Below, piece after piece: positions 35,317-45,549 of a DNA stretch of 64,000 bases. This stretch comes from Tulasnella sp. 424. Taxonomy: Eukaryota > Basidiomycota > Agaricomycetes > Cantharellales > Tulasnellaceae. How positions within the stretch are numbered: the stretch's first letter is position 1; the number at the start of each line of letters is the position of its first letter. The stretch is from the NCBI GenBank assembly GCA_019633425.1, contig WSUB01000081.1, positions 118,932 through 182,931 of the forward strand, in the 5' to 3' direction. The notes under the pieces are model-generated. The model did no database searches. It saw nothing but the letters and a program-made list of their open reading frames with translations, and was not told the origin of the DNA. The position numbers and the translations under genes were made by a program.

Positions 35317-36104
35317 TTTGGACAGATACCATTGCCTCTTGGCCTGGGTTTCGATCGGGTTCATGAGCCTCTTGGCCTCACTCCATCCCTGCTTTTTAGT
35401 CTTGCGCAATTCTTGATCACGACCCAAGAAACCTGCAGCAAGAATGAAGTCGGCCACATCGGCGGCTTTGAAGTTCTGGTCTATGCAGACTTTCAAATCG
35501 TGACGAGCCTCATGAGCGGGCGACCTGATCCCGCAACTACAAGGGGTTCTTAGCTACACTCGCCGAGCAATACCGCTTTCCTGTTGGACTGATGAAGTGG
35601 TGGTGGGCGGTGATTTCTTCGTATTTAGACTGCACACAGGCTGTCTTAAGGACGCCAGGGTTATAGTCACAGCCAAAGCGGAGACTCGTTACGCGAAGGT
35701 ACTCTAATGTGAAACGAAGGGTAAAGGGGTAATGCTTTAACTAAAATCCTAAGGGGGGGCACTAGGGCTCTTGGGGTGTTGTATTGACGTGCCAAGTTGC
35801 CCATCGGTGATGGCAGAGGGGATTGGGTTCCGCGAGCAGAGGTTTGACACTGAAAGTCATGGGCGGAGAGAACTTAGGAGGGGTCATGGGCCACAAAACT
35901 TCATAGGCAGGTATGTCGTGAAGGCCCGATAGCGGCTTGGGTCGTCAGAGGGAGCTAAACGTCTACGAAGTTTCGATGACCGACTCGCAGTTATATTGCT
36001 CCCGTGTAGATAGCTCTTGACGGCGTTTTGAAGTGTTCTCTTGGTGTGAGAGTGGGCGGAGAGAGGCAAATCCGCCTGGGCTGATGAAGTACTCGCTCAA
36101 CGAC
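35317..36104. repeat. Repeat X, copy 2
   Basis: Near-identical to 31916-32698, with a few indels. Here it follows duplication copy B and is succeeded by unrelated sequence ('tcgccctcgtcgggg'). Left junction again at 'ttggacagata', right junction again after 'cgctcaacgact', so both ends of the unit are defined by the comparison. Confidence 0.8.
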
Positions 36105-37194
36105 TCTCGCCCTCGTCGGGGCTTTTCGAGTCCCCCGTGAGTCTACTTCCCGCGGTTGCGGACAATGAGAGACCGGTTTATACTTGGGACCATGCCTAAC
36201 CTGTACACCTGTGAGATCTGCTCCGAGGTATCCAAGAAAAATGGAGTTATACCATTATATATGTGACAAGCAATGCATTAGGACCTTGTATAATAAACTA
36301 TGAGCATGCGTCTTGACAGCCGCTTAATAGGCCACTGACGCCACTCACCCCAGATGAGCTGAACGCGATGCTTTTGCCCAATCACGAAATTTATGAAACA
36401 CTGCCCCAGCCACATATCACCATTTCGACTGACACCTCCCCAACCTGCATCAGGCTTAACGCTGTCTCATGCCATCTTCATCGACCTCCAGCTCACTCCC
36501 CATCGTCCGTCAAGGACTTCAACCCCGTCACAAAGACCGATTGCGCTTCCAACTTGGCCCCGCCGCCATCAGACTGGACGAACGTTCGGCGCGTCGAGTA
36601 CTCCATGGGTGACAGCCTGGATCCGGAGCCCACATACCTAAAGGTGAATGATTAACGCACAATAATATCGATCCGGGAGAAACGATAGATCAAAGCTTTG
36701 ACCTCTAATCTGGCTCCGTTTCCAGCTCCACCACCGCCCAAAATGGCCATCGGCTGAACTTCACCTGCTCAGACGAGCGGGGAGTATGAGATCAAGTCCC
36801 CTGGTCGCACCTACCGCATGACTTACATTGGCCTATCTCGCATTTCTCGTGGCTGTAGTGACGTGTTTCTTTCGAACGGCAAGTCCCGCCCTCCGTACAC
36901 GCGTTTGATAGACGATTCAGCCTTACATCGACTACACGGTCTTCGATCCAAGGCAATCCCCACTTTACAACAAATGCCAAGGCTGCCCTCGCAGGCGTCC
37001 CAGCTTCAAGATCCGCTCTAACGCGAGAGGCTACCGTCGACGCGACGACCTACCAAGTGTTGTAGAGGAAGACTGCACTGTTATCCTGACAAAGTAGCCG
37101 GCATCATGTCCCTCGAATGACCCACCGTCTGCCGTCGGAACAACGACGATGCAAGTTTAATTGGGGACAACCTTGCGGGGGTGCTCGGAAGCTT
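36105..37194. other. Spacer before intact THG1; possible decayed gene
   Basis: A frame on the plus strand at about 36330-36655 (contains PLTPLTPDELNA and a terminal EPTYLKVND) and another at 36790-37020 (contains SPGRTYRMTYIGL) look mildly protein-like. The first recalls the N-terminal HPLxPLxxxE block of copper amine oxidases, but the match is too short to call. No exon chain could be built. Confidence 0.3.
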
Positions 37195-37269
37195 CTGAGA
37201 ACCGCGAGAATTCCACAAGTCTTCACCAATCCTACCAACCAGAGTCAACTCACGACATCAACCTTCAGG

Positions 37270-38613
37270 ATGGCTGCCACTCGCTTTGCCTATGTCAAAA
37301 CCTATGAGCTCCCGGATCCAATATTACCGAATACCTACTTCGTCGTTCGCATCGACGGCCAGTCCTTCCACCGGTGAGATTGCCTTTTAAGCTAGTCTTG
37401 CCATGTTGCAGATTACATGGCGGTCGTATTTGCGAGGCACTCTCATCATACGAGACTTTGAGAACTCGTCTTGTTACCGTTTATGGTTTTCTAGTCGACT
37501 CACCCGCAGCCTTTCCCAGATTTTCCGACACTCACGCTTTCGTCAAACCGAATGACATCAGAGCCCTGCGGCTGATGGACAACGCTGCGGAAGATGTTAT
37601 GAGAGCTCTTCCTGATGCAATGCTAGCATTCGGAGAGAGTGATGAGTATAGGTGAGGGGTTTCAAAAGACAAAAACGCGGCTTACGCTCGACTAATGAGA
37701 TATCTCAGTTTCCTCTTCAGAAAGACTTCTACTATTTACAATCGCCGAGAAAGGTAATCTACCATCTTGAAGCGAGTCTCCAAATAATTAACTGTGGCAG
37801 GGAAGCAAGATTCTGAGCACGGTGGTCTCGCAATTTACATCGTCCTACGTGTTTCATTGGTCGCAATACTTCCCTGATCAGATGCTGCAGTATCCCCCAA
37901 CTTTTGATGGAAGAGTCATTGTCTACCCGAGCGAGCAGGAGGTCAAAGACTACTTTGCTTGGAGGCAGGCCGATAGTAAGTGTGGTTTGGCGCCCTCGTG
38001 TCCGCGTGGTGCGGCTAACGTCCAGTTCATGCAGCCCATATCAACAACCTGTACAATACAGCATTTTGGGCACTTGTGCAACAGGGAGGCATGTCGACAT
38101 CAGAGGCACATCAAAAGTTGAAGGTATACCAATCCCTTGCGCCTTTTCTCGCAACTGGGTTTTACAGACTTCGTACAGGGTACAGTGTCAGCGGATAAAA
38201 ACGAGACTCTTTATTCTCAATTTGGTGTAAACTATAATTCGGTGGAAGCGAGATTTCGGAAGGGGAGTGTAGTCGTGAAAGTCGAGGTACGTAGAACCAA
38301 GAGATGCAGAGAGGAGGAGTTTCGCTGAGGAAACGAGTTACCTTCGTGGCAGAGACCAATCGAAGAACCTCCTAAGGACTCTGTCTCATCGGCTCAGAGC
38401 GACAATAGCCCACTCGATCAAGTTGGATCTGACAACAATGATGCCGGAGAGAAGGATGCCGAAGCGCAAAGAATCCAACACCGACGTAAAAAGAAGGAGA
38501 CAAAGAAAGCAGAAAAGGCGGCGAATAGGAAAAGGGAATGGGTTCTGAGTGTGATGCATTGCGACGTGATTGGGAACGAATTTTGGCAGTCGTATCCAAG
38601 TATCCTGCAGTGA
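37270..38613 (+). CDS. THG1: tRNA-His guanylyltransferase
   Basis: Seven exons: 37270-37373, 37520-37651, 37709-37753, 37806-37975, 38035-38123, 38179-38286 and 38353-38613; 302 residues. The enzyme adds the essential G-1 to the 5' end of tRNA-His by a 3'-5' polymerase reaction. Key residues are all present at the usual numbers: Asp29-Gly30 in [11 protein letters not shown], Lys44-Pro-Asn-Asp47, and Ser75-Asp76-Glu77 in GESDEYSF. Later blocks [23 protein letters not shown] and [10 protein letters not shown] are also conserved. Exon 4 uses the acceptor GGAAG rather than the nearer CAG; only this keeps the frame and gives the family Ser-Lys-Ile. A Lys-rich insert of about 40 residues lies before the C-terminal block. 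It sits 9 kb from an intron-bearing tRNA-His and 5 kb from a dead copy of itself. Confidence 0.95.
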
Positions 38614-39409
38614 CGAGGGTTTAGAGGAGTAGCGATACCAGGCACAAATGTTTTAACTGGCTCGTAAATGCAGCGGCACATATAGGAGTATCACTGAATC
38701 TTTGGCATGAAGAGTTGGTTTTTTTTCCTTCTGGGAGTTCGCCGTGCTCGAGGGGCCGCAAAATTTTGTGGAATGGTATTTGCGAGTATAGAAGGATGAC
38801 ATCGACAAGTTACAACATGAATCACGATGATGGAGCAGTCTGTGCCCCTGGTACTGGTACAGAGTCGGGTTGTATGATGAATCTTGGCAAAGCGACTGTA
38901 ATCAGACAGCCGAATGCCGCGCTAAGGCAAGATGAAAACAGGTAAGGGAAACTGCTTGACTGAAAAAGAACGTATGACGTACAGAATAGCAGTGAAGCCC
39001 ATCCCCCCGTCCTTAAGCCTGAGTGGTTGCTGGTTGAGGTAAGCAGAGACCGACATGAAGAGGGCTGGCCAAACAAATAGCCTTGGCAAGGGCAGTGTCA
39101 GTTGTAGGTCGTTGTGTACCACGCCAGAGAATGTTCATACTGGTTGCGGGTGATCATTGCAGCTCCTGCGAGAAGCATGGCAGATGAAGAGGCGTTGTCT
39201 GTGGAGCCGTGTCAGTTTGGATACCCAGAGATGGATTGAGAAACGAAGATATACCAGATGAGGTTGCCCATGATCTTGGAAGAGCGAATGACACTGAGAG
39301 AGAGTCGTCTCTTGGGTCTTTGGATGAGGGTGCCATTGGTAGAACAAAGTTTGGGTGGTCCAAAATGCAACGTGCGTGAATCTATCACGTGACGGAGGAT
39401 TGGGTGTCT
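38614..39409. other. Intergenic; no gene recognised
   Basis: Between THG1 and the tandem duplication I find no supported gene; the interval has short frames only. Confidence 0.45.
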
Positions 39410-39697
39410 CTTCGGCCTCAAGAAGCCGCCGGAATGCAGAGGTCGGCATCCAAGTCCGTGCCTGCTGTTTATACCTGGCAACCGAGAAGAGAGACGATAC
39501 GTAATTTGGCTGTCGCGAGGATGAGCCGCATTGAGATATTCTTGGCCACGAGACGGAGTTACGCGTCGAAAAGCTGACCAATCTAATTTTCTTGGCATCT
39601 CGACGTGAGGTTGCAACTGGGGTCTTTTTCCATTTGTTCCTGCCAAGAAAACAGTTCCCTCGTTTACCCGCGGGTTCTTTTTCGGCAGCCCCCCCTC

Positions 39698-39710
39698 TAT
39701 ATATAAAAAA
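39698..39710 (+). promoter_or_regulatory. TATA box of eight-Cys gene 1
   Basis: TATATATAAAAAA lies 74-86 bases upstream of the start codon at 39784, after a C-rich run. The same arrangement is kept in the duplicated gene. Confidence 0.65.
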
Positions 39711-39783
39711 GGATGCCCTCACAAGTAACCTTCCATTTTTCACTTCTCTCCCTTCCACTCCTTTCCTTGTCCCACAGAAGAAG

Positions 39784-40557
39784 ATGCATTTCTCCGCGGT
39801 TGTCCTCATTATTACTGCCGCCGCCTTTGGAACCTCGGCCTCCGCTGTTGCTCCACGTGCTTTAGTCTCGGTCAACCTGGCATCTTCTTCTCTCCTCTCA
39901 AGGCAGGTAGCTACTGCCTGCGTCGCCACTTGCAACCCAGTCCAGAATGAAGTCACCGTAAGCAGATGTCCTTGTCATCTTCTATCACGTTTTCCTCACC
40001 GCCGGCCGTCTCCATTTGCAGACTTGCGGCGTTGATCCCACTTGCTTGTGCACCCCCAAACTCGCCTCCGAGCTTTCGGACTGCGCAAATTGCCGCCTCA
40101 AAAACGACCCGACCCTTCGCTCCCAACTTGAAACCGCTTGGGATCGTACGTATTCCTCGTGCTCTTCCTCCCCAATCCGTCCTCATCGACTTACGTCCTT
40201 GATATAGAATACTCGTCGGGTTGCGCCTCCTTGGGTCGTCCCGTTTCCGGTGGCATTGACGGCGGCTCCAGCGTCACTCCTACCGTCATTGCCACTCCAA
40301 CCACCACCACCCCGGCCGTCGTCTTCACCCCTTCACCGATTGTAACGTCTGCAGCTGCTGCGGCTTCCTCAGCTGCTCCTGCAGTTTCTTTCTCAGCTGC
40401 CCCTGCAGCCTTTACCACATCTGCTGCCAGCTCCAGTGGCAGCAACTCCGGATCCGATAGTGGTGGCCTAGTCGCCCACGCCAACGCGGGCCCCACCCTT
40501 CACGCTGGAGGTGTTTTCGGTTTATTGGTCGTCGGTGTTGTGGCCGCTCTTCTTTAG
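39784..40557 (+). CDS. Small secreted eight-cysteine (CFEM-like) GPI-anchored protein, copy 1
   Basis: Exons 39784-39957, 40022-40145 and 40208-40557; 215 residues. A signal peptide (MHFSAVVLIITAAAFGTSA) is followed by a Cys module: CVATC, then CGVDPTCLC, then CANC, then a last Cys in YSSGCASLG. That makes eight cysteines in about 60 residues. The remainder is a Ser/Thr/Ala/Pro-rich stalk and a C-terminal hydrophobic tail (GVFGLLVVGVVAALL), as in GPI-anchored wall proteins. The eight-Cys plan recalls CFEM domains, though the spacing is not the textbook one. CFEM proteins take part in haem/iron uptake, wall integrity or host interaction; the role here is not established. Part of a recent tandem duplication; a third relative lies at 52675-53599. 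Confidence 0.85.
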
Positions 40558-40802
40558 GTACAGTTGCTAGCCCCCTTCCCTTCACTATCGTCCCACCATG
40601 ACTTTGATGGTTGCCTTCATTAGCATATCCGTATAACCACACTATACTTATTATATATGACCTTGGCCGAGACATTATCGTCCTGGGTTTCTTGTCTTTT
40701 GGTGGAATGTGTTGCGGCCTGCAAAGACTCGCGAAGGGGGGCAGGCGGCGGAAACGATGACAAATATTCACACCAACACCGTAACGGGTGCATCACACCA
40801 AG

Positions 40803-41482
40803 ATGGACCAACAGCAGCCGTCAACGTCTTCAGCGGCCCCAAATCCGAATCATGCGGACGTCAAGCCGGTGGTGATTATCACTATTGGCATGGCGGGCTC
40901 TGGCAAAACGACCTTTGTCAAGAAGATAAATTCCTACCTTTGTTCCGTCCCCTCACCTTCAAAAAGATTCGCTCAACCAACTCGACCTCTTCTAAAACCT
41001 CACTCAAGGAGTCGCCGTCAGGAGAAGTGGGCCAAGCTGGTGCCCAGGACTCGGCTGAAGCGGTAGAAACCAACAATGAGACCGACTCACCAAGACCGTC
41101 TTACATCCTAAACCTCGATCCAGCGGTCACTTATATGCCATTCGAAGCCAACATTGATATCAAAGATGCGATCAATTATTCTGAAGTAATGAAGCGGGAT
41201 GTCCCTGGAACGTGCAATCACCTATCACTGGTTCACCGACGACGATACCCCACAACAAGTACAACTTGGGGCGGTATTCTCACCGCTCTCAATTTATTTA
41301 CGACCACGTTTGATCAAGTTCTGGGTACTGTGGAGAAGAGGGCGGAAAGCGTCGAGTGAGTCGGTAAGCGGTCCCACCTTTGTGCCCTGTCTGGTGGTCC
41401 CTTTCGGTCGGAACATTTTTAAATGTCCCGAAAAGTAGCGCTCGGCAACTCCGTTATCTTCCTCCCGAGAACTCCCAACGCT
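40803..41482 (+). pseudogene. GPN1 pseudogene (5' part of GPN-loop GTPase gene)
   Basis: This duplicates the first exons of the intact GPN1 at 42759. The P loop (GMAGSGKTT) is intact, but three lesions follow. One A is missing from an A run near 40960, shifting the frame to a stop at 41064-41066. The acceptor of intron 1 reads AA instead of AG at about 41255. A 9-base loss removes the Pro-Asn of the diagnostic Gly-Pro-Asn motif. The copy then ends at the duplication border inside intron 2, so the G4 motif and C-terminus were never included. Not functional; possibly still transcribed from its own promoter copy. Confidence 0.92.
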
Positions 41483-41750
41483 GAGGTCGTGTCTCGAAGC
41501 CGGCGGAATGCAGATCCAAGCCCCTGCTGTTCACTTGGCAACCGAGACAGCACGTAATGTGTACGCGCCGAAAGCTGACCAATCCCATTGTGCGGATTGT
41601 CTTGACAACTCGACATGCACTGCAGCTTCCAGGGACACTTTTCCATGATGGACATTAGGGTCTTTTCCATTCATTCATGACACAGCCATACCCGCTTTTT
41701 CGGCAGCACTTTTTTGTTCGGATCCCCCCCCCCCCATCTCTATATAAAAA

Positions 41751-41761
41751 AGGATCCCCTC
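41751..41761 (+). promoter_or_regulatory. TATA box of eight-Cys gene 2
   Basis: TATATAAAAAA about 80-90 bases upstream of the start at 41842, preceded by a run of more than ten C residues. It corresponds to the element at 39698-39710. Confidence 0.65.
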
Positions 41762-41841
41762 ACAAGTATTCGTACGCATTCCATCTCCCTCCCCTTCCAC
41801 TCGTTTACTTGTCTCTCTTGAACACAGAAGAAGCAGAAAAT

Positions 41842-42498
41842 ATGCACTTCTCCGCCGTTGCCCTCACTATTGCTGCCGCCGCCTTTGGTTCAGCCTCGGC
41901 TTCCGCTGCTGCTTCACGCGCTTTGGTCTCGGTCAACCAGGCATCTTCTTCTCTCCTCTCAAGGCAGGTCGCTGCTGCCTGCGTCAGCATTTGCACCCCA
42001 GTCCAGAATGCAGAGACCGTAAGCAGGCCTCCTCGTCATCTTGTATATCACGTTTCCCTCACCGCCAGGTCTCTATCCTGCAGACTTGCGTTACGGCCAG
42101 TTGCATGTGCAGCCCTACTTTCGCCTCCGAGCTTTCGGACTGCTCAAATTGCCGCGTCCAAAACGACCCGACCCTTCTCTCCGAACTTGAAGCCGCTTGG
42201 GATGGTACGTATTCCTCGCGCTTTCCTCCCCGATCCGTGCTCATCGACTTACGTCCTTGATATAGAATACTCGTCGGGTTGTGCCACCCTTGGTCTTACT
42301 GTTTCCGGTGGCATTGACGACGGTACCAGCACCCCGGCCGTCTCCTCGACTGCTCCTGCAGTTTCGACCACATCTGCTGCCAGCTCCAGTGACAGCACCT
42401 ACGATGGCCTAGTCGCCCACGCCAACGCGGCCCCCAACCTTCAAGCTGGAGGTGCTCTCGGTTTACTGCTCGTCGGTGTTGTGGCCGTTCTTCTTTAG
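41842..42498 (+). CDS. Small secreted eight-cysteine (CFEM-like) GPI-anchored protein, copy 2
   Basis: Exons 41842-42018, 42084-42204 and 42266-42498; 176 residues. It is the tandem duplicate of the gene at 39784, with the same signal peptide start (MHFSAVALTIAAAAFG), the same eight-Cys module (CVSIC, CVTASCMC, CSNC, YSSGCATLG) and the same hydrophobic C-terminus (GALGLLLVGVVAVLL). It differs by one residue less in the C-x-C loop and a stalk shorter by about 40 residues. Intron positions and phases are identical. The reading frame is intact, so both copies may be made; the stalk-length change is the main structural difference. Predicted extracellular, cell-wall or membrane anchored. Confidence 0.85.
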   Translation: MHFSAVALTIAAAAFGSASASAAASRALVSVNQASSSLLSRQVAAACVSICTPVQNAETVSRPPRHLVYHVSLTARSLSCRLALRPVACAALLSPPSFRTAQIAASKTTRPFSPNLKPLGMVRIPRAFLPDPCSSTYVLDIEYSSGCATLGLTVSGGIDDGTSTPAVSSTAPAVSTTSAASSSDSTYDGLVAHANAAPNLQAGGALGLLLVGVVAVLL

Positions 42499-42758
42499 CC
42501 TGCACAATTGCTAGCCTCGTACCCCTTCCCTTCACTTTTCGTCCCACCATGACGTTAATGGTTACCTTCATTATCATATCCGTATAACCAATGTGTACTT
42601 ATTATGTATGGCCTTGGCCGAGGCGTTGTTGTTTTTTCTTTTCTCTTGATGGAATATGCTGTGGCCTGCAAGACTCGCAGAAACGATGGCGCGAGAGTCA
42701 AGCGGGATGACAAATATCCACCAGCTTTTCTCCAACCAACACCGTGCATCACACCAAA

Positions 42759-44644
42759 ATGGAACAACAGCAGCCGTCAACGTCTTCAGCGGCCCCAAAT
42801 CCGAATCATTCGGACACCAAGCCGGTGGTGATTATCACCATTGGCATGGCGGGCTCTGGCAAAACGACATTCGTCCAGAGGATAAATTCTTACCTTCATT
42901 CCGTCCCCTCACCTTCAAAAAAGATTCGCTCAACCGACTCGACCTCTTCTAAAACCTCACCTAAGGAGTCGCCGTCAGGAGAAGTAGGCCAAGCTGGTGC
43001 CCAGAACTCGGCTGAAGCGGTAGAAACCAACAATGAGACCGACTCACCAAGACCGCCTTACATCCTAAATCTCGATCCAGCGGTCACTTATATGCCATTC
43101 GAAGCCAACATTGATATCAGAGATACGATTAATTATGCTGAAGTAATGAAGCAGTATGTCCCTGGAACATGCAATCACCTACTACTGGTTTACCGACGAT
43201 GAAACCACCCAACAGGTACAACTTGGGACCCAATGGAGGTATTCTCACCGCTCTCAATTTATTCACGACAAAGTTTGATCAAGTTCTGGGCATTGTGGAG
43301 AAGAGGGCGGAAAGCGTTGAGTGAGTCAGTAAGCGGTTTCCCCTTCATGCCCTGTTCGGGGTTCCTTTCGGTCGGAGCATTTTTTAAACGTTCTGAGAAG
43401 TATCGCTCGGCAACTCCGTCATCTTCCTCCCGAGAATTCCCAACGCTGACGTTTTATGCCTCCAGCTACGTTCTTCTTGACACCCCGGGGCAGATTGAAA
43501 TCTTTACGTGGTCCGCTTCTGGTGCAATAATTACCGATGCAGTTGCTGCATCCTTCCCGACAGTCGTCGCCTACGTGATTGACACAGCCAGGACGACAGC
43601 CCCTGCCACATTCATGAGCAACATGTTATACGCATGCAGGTGGGTTCCTTCCGCTGCGGACGTTACCGTGATGTACTCACCACTTTCCAACCGCTCGCGC
43701 CGTTGCCGTCACTATCTGGCATTGACGCATCTCTGGCGATCATTAGTATACTATACAAAACCAAACTGCCATTCATTCTCGTTTTCAACAAAACCGACGT
43801 TCAGAAGCACGATTTTGCTGTCCAATGGATGACCGACTTCGAGGCCTTTCAAAAGGTAGTCGCGCAGCTGTGGTTTTTTTTTTTCGGATCTGGCCTTGAG
43901 CGAACCTACTCACTGTGCACCCTTCTGAATCTGACAGGCTCTTCAAACGCATGGTGCTCGGAACGAAAACACGAGCGGAGATGGAGACCCTAATTACATG
44001 GATAGTCTAATGCACTCTATGAGCTTGGTTTTAGATGAGTTTTACCAGCATTTAAAGGTAAGCCGAAGGAGCGGGATGCATCAAGCCGATGGCTAAAGAT
44101 GAGGCAAAACATTTAGGCCGTCGGCGTGTCAAGCGTTACCGGCGATGGTATGAAGGAGTTCTTTGAAGCTGTGGAAGAGTCCAGAGAGGAGTACAAGAGG
44201 TGAAGTGAGGGTCAAGAAGGAGAAGCGTATCTTTTGCTAACGTCTCCTTCTCTTGAAGAGACTATTTGGCTGAGCTGGAAAGATTACAATTAGAAAAGGT
44301 GACCTTCGTACCCTGTCATCAATTTGCACAATTTTGATGATTGTCCTGAACACGTCGATTAGGAGTCTAAGCTCGAAGCCCAGAAAGCCGACTCGCTGAA
44401 GCGACTCATGGCCGATTTACAAATGGAAGAAGAGGATCGACTAAAACGCGGTTTACCGGCGGAGCGAGAGCGTTTCCCTGACTCTGACGATGAAGATATG
44501 GACGGCGAGGGAAGAGAGGACGAAGAGGGCGATGATGATCTGGAACAGTATGTGCCCAGGAATTACATCGACATGCGAAAGGCACGGAAGATTACAGATC
44601 CACAGATGGAGAGTGACGGATCAAAGTGGCCCCGGCCCGGTTGA
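42759..44644 (+). CDS. GPN1: GPN-loop GTPase 1 (Npa3/XAB1 family)
   Basis: Eight exons: 42759-43153, 43216-43320, 43466-43639, 43747-43855, 43938-44057, 44117-44199, 44259-44298 and 44363-44644; 435 residues. Motifs in order: P loop GMAGSGKTT (29-37), the family-defining Gly-Pro-Asn (136-138) in [19 protein letters not shown], and NKTD (239-242). An insert rich in Ser/Glu between the P loop and [10 protein letters not shown] is long for the family. The C-terminus is highly acidic ([10 protein letters not shown]), as in yeast Npa3. Known role: essential cytoplasmic GTPase for assembly and nuclear import of RNA polymerase II. An in-frame ATG lies 15 bases upstream (MHHTK); I prefer the second because the duplicate copy keeps it too. 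This is the only complete copy here. Confidence 0.93.
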
Positions 44645-45549
44645 AGGAGACTCGAGAAATTCGGGGGTGCCGAGGATTAAACACGAAGCATAAGCTCTTA
44701 CGCTATACACTGTGCTACATACAGTGGAGACAGAGGTAGAATGATACATCGAGTGTTGGATGAATTCTAGGGCCTCGTTGCTGACGGGCCTGTCCGCCTA
44801 GTGTGATGGGACAGGGGCAGGCGAGAAGTCTCGAATAGAACTCGCCACCATCACCATGCGGGGCGTACAATGCATATGTCGCGATATCCTCGGACCTCGT
44901 ATAATATTTAGAGAAGCCTGATACCTTCCCGGAGATGTCCATGATGCTCAGGTATTGAAACCATAGCGCTCGTGGATGGGGAGTTAATCAGCATTAATTT
45001 AGGCATGGATTGATGATGTTTCCTCGCTACCACCAGTGCAGACCTACCTGATAGTAGCTACATAGCATAATCAGATCTTAAGAGGGACGTGTCTCGAGTG
45101 CTTCGGCTTCAGCGAGTATGTGTACACAGGCCGGGGGGGGAGGGAAGGAAGAGAGCGTGAGGTTGACCACGGAGGAATGGGTAACCCAGGACCCCTGACC
45201 GAGCTCCCGAGCTGACATTGCTGGTTCTACACGGCTTCCTACTATAAATGAGCTGCGCGGCGTTAAGAAGAAATTCTTCGTTTCAGAGGAGAACTTGGGT
45301 GCCGCTTTCAATCAGGTCACTGGCACAGCACAATCAAAAAGGAAAAGTTAGCATAGCTAGATCAGCGCTTAGCACTTTAGGATATTCTTGCTTGTCATTC
45401 CATAACCAAAATTCTATCTGCAGCATATGCAATATTACATACATCATGTTTATCGGTATCAGGATGAGGCCTCAATTGAGCTTGATAGCGTAGAAAAGCA
45501 AGCGACGAGTCGCATAGATAAGTTGAGAAGTAGGGGGGAACAGGAAGAC
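44645..45549. other. Intergenic between convergent genes; nothing recognised
   Basis: Holds the 3' ends of GPN1 and of the minus-strand CaaX protein gene. The frames present are short and not conserved. A G run lies near 45130-45140. Confidence 0.5.

Larger units (their letters stand above)
39410..41482. repeat. Tandem duplication unit 1 (eight-Cys gene + GPN1 5' part)
   Basis: About 2.07 kb, repeated directly and immediately at 41487-43450. The unit runs from the promoter of the eight-Cys gene ('gccgccggaatgcagag') to the second intron of GPN1 ('gaactcccaacgctga'). The right edge of unit 1 joins the promoter sequence of unit 2, the signature of a simple tandem duplication by unequal exchange. 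Confidence 0.9.
41487..43450. repeat. Tandem duplication unit 2
   Basis: Second unit, matching 39410-41482. Unit 2 carries an intact eight-Cys gene and the start of the intact GPN1, whose remaining exons continue past the unit. Confidence 0.9.

Noticed and set aside
27856..36104. R and X together as one integrating mobile element carrying THG1
   Set aside because: No integrase, transposase, terminal repeats or target-site duplication could be found, and X and R have different degrees of divergence. Segmental duplication plus later rearrangement explains the data with less.
36092..36150. Possible second tRNA 3' half after repeat X copy 2 ('ggggcttttcgagtccccc')
   Set aside because: The T loop is out of register with the stem and no 5' half with a matching acceptor stem (GACTCAC) is found within 100 bases upstream.
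36330..37020. Copper amine oxidase fragment
   Set aside because: Only a short PLTPLTPDEL match to the usual N-terminal block; no topaquinone motif or His ligands, and no exon chain.
39135..39956. 273-codon minus-strand frame over the first eight-Cys gene
   Set aside because: It is antisense to a gene with signal peptide, conserved cysteines and clean introns, and has no domain of its own.
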